From NCBI GenBank assembly GCA_902790465.1, contig CADASF010000001.1, positions 62,001 through 126,000 of the forward strand: a DNA stretch of 64,000 bases. Direction: 5' to 3'. The notes under the pieces were generated by a model. That model did not search any database. It saw only the letters and a program-made list of their open reading frames with translations, and was not told the DNA's origin. This document shows positions 60,490 to 64,000 of the stretch, piece by piece (the stretch's first letter is position 1; each line of letters opens with the position of its first letter). The translations under genes were made by a program, and so were the position numbers. The stretch comes from an uncultured bacterium. GTDB taxonomy: Bacteria; Vulcanimicrobiota; CADAWZ01.

Positions 60490-62373
60490 TTATGAGATTC
60501 TTGCTCTTATATCTTCGAGATAATAACCTGCCATTCTCAAATCAGACATTGCATCTGTTATATCCCTTCCTGTTTCGAGCATATCAATCAACTTTTCGAG
60601 TACATTATCCAATGTTCTCAATCCTGAATCCATTGCATGTGCTTCTTCAGCAAGATCTCCATTTAACAATTCATTTGATTTTACACTGAACTCTCTTCTA
60701 ACTTGTTTTACAAGATTTTTGTATTTTGAAAACTCAGAGACTAAATCTTTTTTGCTTATCTCACCTACTCTAAATGAATTAAATGCAGTGAACAAAAGTT
60801 CAACTCTTGCAGGCAATGCCTGTTCCTCAAAAAATTCTTCATAAGAAGAGCCTGAAAGATTTGTTGACATACCTTTTGGAATAACAGCTCCACAGAACGG
60901 ACAAAGTCTCTCTCCAACAGGTGCTTCCCTTCCACAACCTGGGCATAACATTCTTGAAGATTTCTTCATAGGAGAAATACCCTGTTGAATCTCAAAAAGT
61001 CGTGGAAGTGATGACTCTACATCTCTAAATCCTCTTATTAGATGGTCTTTATCTGAATCATCAAGAAACATCAAAAGTTCATCAATTCCTGTTTTTTGCA
61101 ATTCCAAAAGCTCATAAACTTCCATAGCTGTTCTGTCATTATATGATTTTTCTCTGAATTGGAACAAAAGGTCTTGATGTCTCATTGCTAAATCTTCAAG
61201 TCTTGTTGAAAAATATTCCAACACAACAACACCAGACAAATACCTACCTATAATATCTTTCAATTCCTCCATATAAGGAGTTTTTGAGACCTTATCAAAC
61301 TCATTTTTCAATGCCAAAGAAAGTTTTTGAGTATATTTTTCAGCTTCTTCAAATTGAGAACAAATACTTTTCAGCGAAGAAATCGGCAACTGTCTTGGAG
61401 TTGTTTTATCGAACATCTGAACTTTTGTACTATCCCAAAATCTTTTAAAAGAAGAAATTTTAGCAGATATCTCATTAAGTTGTTTTTGTATAAAATGGCG
61501 ATAGTGAGATTTTTTCACAAAATCAACAGAACGAACATATATATTTGCAAGTTCATCAACATTTAAAAAAGCAGAATATAAATTTTTAGCAGGAGCTTTT
61601 CCATTTAAAAACTGTTCATATAATTTACAATACTCTTCAAGAACAGCTATATTTGAATATTTTTTTTCAGCTGACGAAACAGAATCCATGAGTCTTAAAA
61701 CGACATAAAGAGATGTTGAAGCATATTTTAAAATTCTAACTCCATCTATCAAACAGGAATAATCTTTTTTTTCAATAAAAAGTTTCAATGCTCCAACAGC
61801 ATTTTTCATATCATTTATCAATTTATCGGCAGTTTCAAAAATTTTGACTTCCGCAGGATGAATAACCTTAAAGGATTTTATATTTTTTTCTGTATTTGCA
61901 ACAAAAACAGCAAGTGGTGGAAGCAAAACCTTTAAATTTTCTGCAGAAGCCCTATGCTCTGTTATATTATATGATAATTTTATTATCAAATTAGCGACAG
62001 GAATTGGCGACTCTATCCTGTCAGTCTGTTCAGAAAATGAATTTATTGAGTCTGCAAATCTAAAAGCCAACCTCTCAAGATCAAATATAATGGGATTTAA
62101 TTCTATCATTCTTCCCCTTTTCATGACATTTTTTAAGTCATTAATAGAATTTCTCAAATCCCTAAAATCTTGAAGAATATAATCTTTAACTTCATCTGTA
62201 TCCTTTTTCAAAAAAGGAATAACTCCCTTAAATGTATTTTCAAAGCTATTTAAATAATCAAGACATTCATCAGCTACTCTTCCAAGTTCGCCTATACTTT
62301 CTTCATCTCCTAAAGCAACCGATTTGCCAATATCAACAAGTTTAGCTATCTGTGGAGAAAAAATTCCTGCCAT
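60490..62373 (-). CDS. Zinc-ribbon helical protein, unknown function
   Basis: The 627-residue protein is almost all helix, with one zinc ribbon near residues 472-492 ('CPGCGREAP...CPFCGA'). No signal peptide or membrane helix is seen. The start ('GIFSPQIAKLVDIGKSVA') and middle ('LRDLRNSINDLKNVMKRG'-type helices) do not match a family I know. It may be a cytosolic scaffold like the other zinc-ribbon proteins of the window. AGGAG precedes the ATG. Confidence 0.75.
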   Translation of the reverse strand: MAGIFSPQIAKLVDIGKSVALGDEESIGELGRVADECLDYLNSFENTFKGVIPFLKKDTDEVKDYILQDFRDLRNSINDLKNVMKRGRMIELNPIIFDLERLAFRFADSINSFSEQTDRIESPIPVANLIIKLSYNITEHRASAENLKVLLPPLAVFVANTEKNIKSFKVIHPAEVKIFETADKLINDMKNAVGALKLFIEKKDYSCLIDGVRILKYASTSLYVVLRLMDSVSSAEKKYSNIAVLEEYCKLYEQFLNGKAPAKNLYSAFLNVDELANIYVRSVDFVKKSHYRHFIQKQLNEISAKISSFKRFWDSTKVQMFDKTTPRQLPISSLKSICSQFEEAEKYTQKLSLALKNEFDKVSKTPYMEELKDIIGRYLSGVVVLEYFSTRLEDLAMRHQDLLFQFREKSYNDRTAMEVYELLELQKTGIDELLMFLDDSDKDHLIRGFRDVESSLPRLFEIQQGISPMKKSSRMLCPGCGREAPVGERLCPFCGAVIPKGMSTNLSGSSYEEFFEEQALPARVELLFTAFNSFRVGEISKKDLVSEFSKYKNLVKQVRREFSVKSNELLNGDLAEEAHAMDSGLRTLDNVLEKLIDMLETGRDITDAMSDLRMAGYYLEDIRARIS

Positions 62374-62395
62374 AAAAAAAACTCCTATTCTAAAA

Positions 62396-62436
62396 AATAG
62401 GGTTTAGACAAAATAACAATCTGCCTAAACCCTAAA
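62396..62436 (-). terminator. Terminator of the 62461 gene
   Basis: On the - strand AGGGTTTAG pairs with CTAAACCCT around 17 bases, then a T-run. Confidence 0.75.
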
Positions 62437-62460
62437 AAATTAACTCAATATAAAAATATA

Positions 62461-63696
62461 CTAAAATGCATGACCATACATTATTTTAGCAACCATCTTT
62501 TCTGGGTGGAGAATTGAATCCTGAGAAGTTGGATTTACATTTACTGAAATAGCTGCTGAATATGGAGATGAATTCATCAAACCTAACATTTCATCAGATG
62601 TAAATGAATTATAACCAATATCTTCATTATTTTTCTTCAAAAGTCCAAGAGCTTCTGGTTTAACTTCTGTATCAAGAGCCAAAATATCAGGATTTATAAA
62701 TCCTGTTGCATTTGTTCTCTGATCATAAGTTGCGAGAGTTTCGCTTATATTGTTCCATGCTGTTTGGTAATCTTCTTTTTTACCTTCAACTACTGGAACT
62801 GAAGCTAAAGTTCTTGAATCAAAAGGCTTTTCATTGTTTGCAACTGTAAGACCTGACAATTTTTCAGGAATATTGAGTGCTAAAACAGATTCTGGCATTG
62901 AAGAAGATGTTCCCTTATCCCATGCTGCAAGAGTGTCAAGAGGAAGATTTGAAACAGCGACTTCATTATTATTTAAAGTCTCAGAAGGAACATCTGATGT
63001 TGTAGAAGGAACTGAAATAGCAGCTATAGCCTGTTGTTTTGAAAGATCAAGTTTTTCACCAGGTACTAATCCCAACGAAGCCTCATTTATATTTACAGCA
63101 ACTGCAAAATCACCAAGTGTTTCAGAAGGAAGCATAGAAGCAACTCCCATTGTATTCTGAGGAATTGTAACAGCAACATTTCCCTCTTCTAAATTTTCCT
63201 TTGGAATTTGTACTGTGTTTAAAGCAACTCCTTCTTCTCTATCTGGCATTGCAATATGTGGAATCTGTATTGTATTTAAAGCCAATCCCTCTTCTCTTTC
63301 TGGGAAAGGAACATGTGGAATTTGAACAAGTGAAATACATTCTTCTTTTTCTGGCATTGGTATATGTGGAATTTGAATTGTATTAAAACCAACAACATTA
63401 TTTTCAGGAGCTACAGCAATCATATTGGAAGGTGAAGGGGCATCTAAAGAACCTGATGCCTCATTGCCAAGACCTAAATAACCGCCAACTGTTCCTGATG
63501 TAACAGCATCAAGTGAAAGTGATTGTTCTGGGGCTAAATAACCACCTGAAGCAGGAGCTCCAAGAGTTTTATCGAGCATCTGACCCATAGAAGTAGCACT
63601 ACTTGAAGTGGACTGTTGAGCAATTTGTGTCTGTTGAATCTGCCCAAGTCCCATTGAAGAATAACTATTTATGCCTGAATTACGAATTTCATTCAT
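62461..63696 (-). CDS. Repeat-rich leaderless protein, unknown function
   Basis: The 411-residue protein starts with a Ser/Gln-rich segment (MNEIRNSGINSYSSMGLGQ) and has no signal peptide. A middle tract has four related units of about 19 residues built on 'IQIPHIPMPEKEE' (about 95-175). The rest is mixed, with many 'LALN..' and 'LGL..' strands. No domain is recognised. ATG 63696 is chosen because GGAGG lies 11 bases before it; an upstream in-frame ATG precedes that site. It shares the leaderless, Ser/Asn-rich N-terminal style of the genes at 1149, 9419, 25838 and 39865. Confidence 0.72.
   Translation of the reverse strand: MNEIRNSGINSYSSMGLGQIQQTQIAQQSTSSSATSMGQMLDKTLGAPASGGYLAPEQSLSLDAVTSGTVGGYLGLGNEASGSLDAPSPSNMIAVAPENNVVGFNTIQIPHIPMPEKEECISLVQIPHVPFPEREEGLALNTIQIPHIAMPDREEGVALNTVQIPKENLEEGNVAVTIPQNTMGVASMLPSETLGDFAVAVNINEASLGLVPGEKLDLSKQQAIAAISVPSTTSDVPSETLNNNEVAVSNLPLDTLAAWDKGTSSSMPESVLALNIPEKLSGLTVANNEKPFDSRTLASVPVVEGKKEDYQTAWNNISETLATYDQRTNATGFINPDILALDTEVKPEALGLLKKNNEDIGYNSFTSDEMLGLMNSSPYSAAISVNVNPTSQDSILHPEKMVAKIMYGHAF
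63190..63386 (-). repeat. 57-60-base degenerate tandem repeat
   Basis: The DNA coding the 'QIPHIPMPEKEE' units repeats three and a half times with moderate sequence change, so it is older than the 18-base repeat at 50399. Confidence 0.65.
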
Positions 63697-63808
63697 AAGG
63701 TGAGCAACCTCCAAAAATAACATTTATACATTTTTCTTTAATTATAATTGTAACACAAATTGAAGATCTAAATTATTGCAAAATTGTTAACTTTTTAGTC
63801 AAATACTG

Positions 63809-64000
63809 TTACTTAATAGAAAGTTTTCTTAAAAATTCAACAGCATCCTCATTTGTATCAAAAAGTACAAATTCACTACTTTTATTTAATTTACGAAATA
63901 TTTCATAAACAGATTTATCACTTACTTTTGATAAAACAAGATTAAAGCCAAGTTTTCTTTGAAATTTATATAATTCTTCAAAAAAATTAATGCCTGTTAA
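63809..64000 (-). CDS. STAS-like domain protein, C-terminal part
   Basis: The - strand is open from the window edge to a TAA at 63809-63811. The 63 visible residues read 'FNLVLSKVSDKSVYEIFRKL' and 'VLFDTNEDAVEFLRKL'. This is the last third of a STAS (anti-sigma-factor-antagonist, SpoIIAA-like) fold, with the 'VS.KV..IF..L....F...' pattern. The phosphorylated serine region lies outside the window. Such proteins act in partner-switching control of sigma factors. Confidence 0.7.
   Translation of the reverse strand, partial: LTGINFFEELYKFQRKLGFNLVLSKVSDKSVYEIFRKLNKSSEFVLFDTNEDAVEFLRKLSIK

Overview
The window is AT-rich, densely coded bacterial DNA. Genes lie on both strands with purine-rich Shine-Dalgarno sites and many clear stem-plus-T-run terminators. 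The gene mix does not fix a phylum. There are two Hanks-type kinases, an FHA protein, many zinc ribbons and TPR proteins, long-form HPF, a zinc-type L28, a YqzL-like micro-protein, lipoprotein serpins and a flotillin cluster. I therefore only suggest a poorly sampled anaerobe-like lineage and do not name it. No rRNA, tRNA or CRISPR array was seen.

Layout. 1-10.4 kb: the end of a TPR protein, an unknown low-complexity protein, a DUF362 protein, a DnaQ-type exonuclease, endonuclease III, a tandem pair of structured repeats, a YqzL-like 31-residue gene, a secreted coiled-coil protein, a zinc-ribbon/kinase/beta-propeller protein and a Met/Gly-rich NlpC/P60-like protein. 10.6-14.5 kb: rpmB, then a nucleoside-salvage operon (deoB, purine-nucleoside phosphorylase, pyrimidine-nucleoside phosphorylase). 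14.5-25.7 kb: a third repeat copy, an FHA protein, a CPBP membrane protease, a stand-alone acetyl-CoA-synthase-like domain without the nickel Cys-Gly-Cys, J-domain and TPR proteins, an FmdB zinc ribbon and a YigZ protein. 25.8-32.5 kb: an ATLF-like metalloprotease with a glycine-zipper tail, then an NfeD/YqiJ-like protein with three short SPFH proteins and one full flotillin, then hpf. 32.6-34.3 kb: a Dam/DpnII-type GATC restriction-modification pair. 34.6-43.2 kb: flavin reductase, secreted proteins, a membrane kinase, a TrmJ-like methyltransferase and a large GH13 enzyme. 43.4-48.6 kb: two serpin lipoproteins flanking an HD hydrolase and D-Ala-D-Ala ligase.

48.7-60.5 kb is a defence and mobile island. 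It holds Rpn-family remnants and one intact Rpn gene with a duplicated tail, MITE-like and palindromic repeats, and a DUF6273-like lipoprotein. It also holds hsdM and hsdR with no hsdS between or beside them. Between these two lie a TIR gene and a macro-domain gene (Thoeris-like, but with an HTH-like N-terminus in place of membrane helices) and a divergent DUF4417 / HNH nuclease / acidic protein module. 60.5-64 kb: a zinc-ribbon helical protein, a repeat-rich protein and the C-terminus of a STAS-like protein.

The best candidates for something new are the TIR plus HTH-macro pair inside the hsdS-less type I locus, the SPFH mini-array, the covarying hairpin repeat, and a set of enzymes and low-complexity proteins that share Ser/Asn-rich N-termini without Sec signals.
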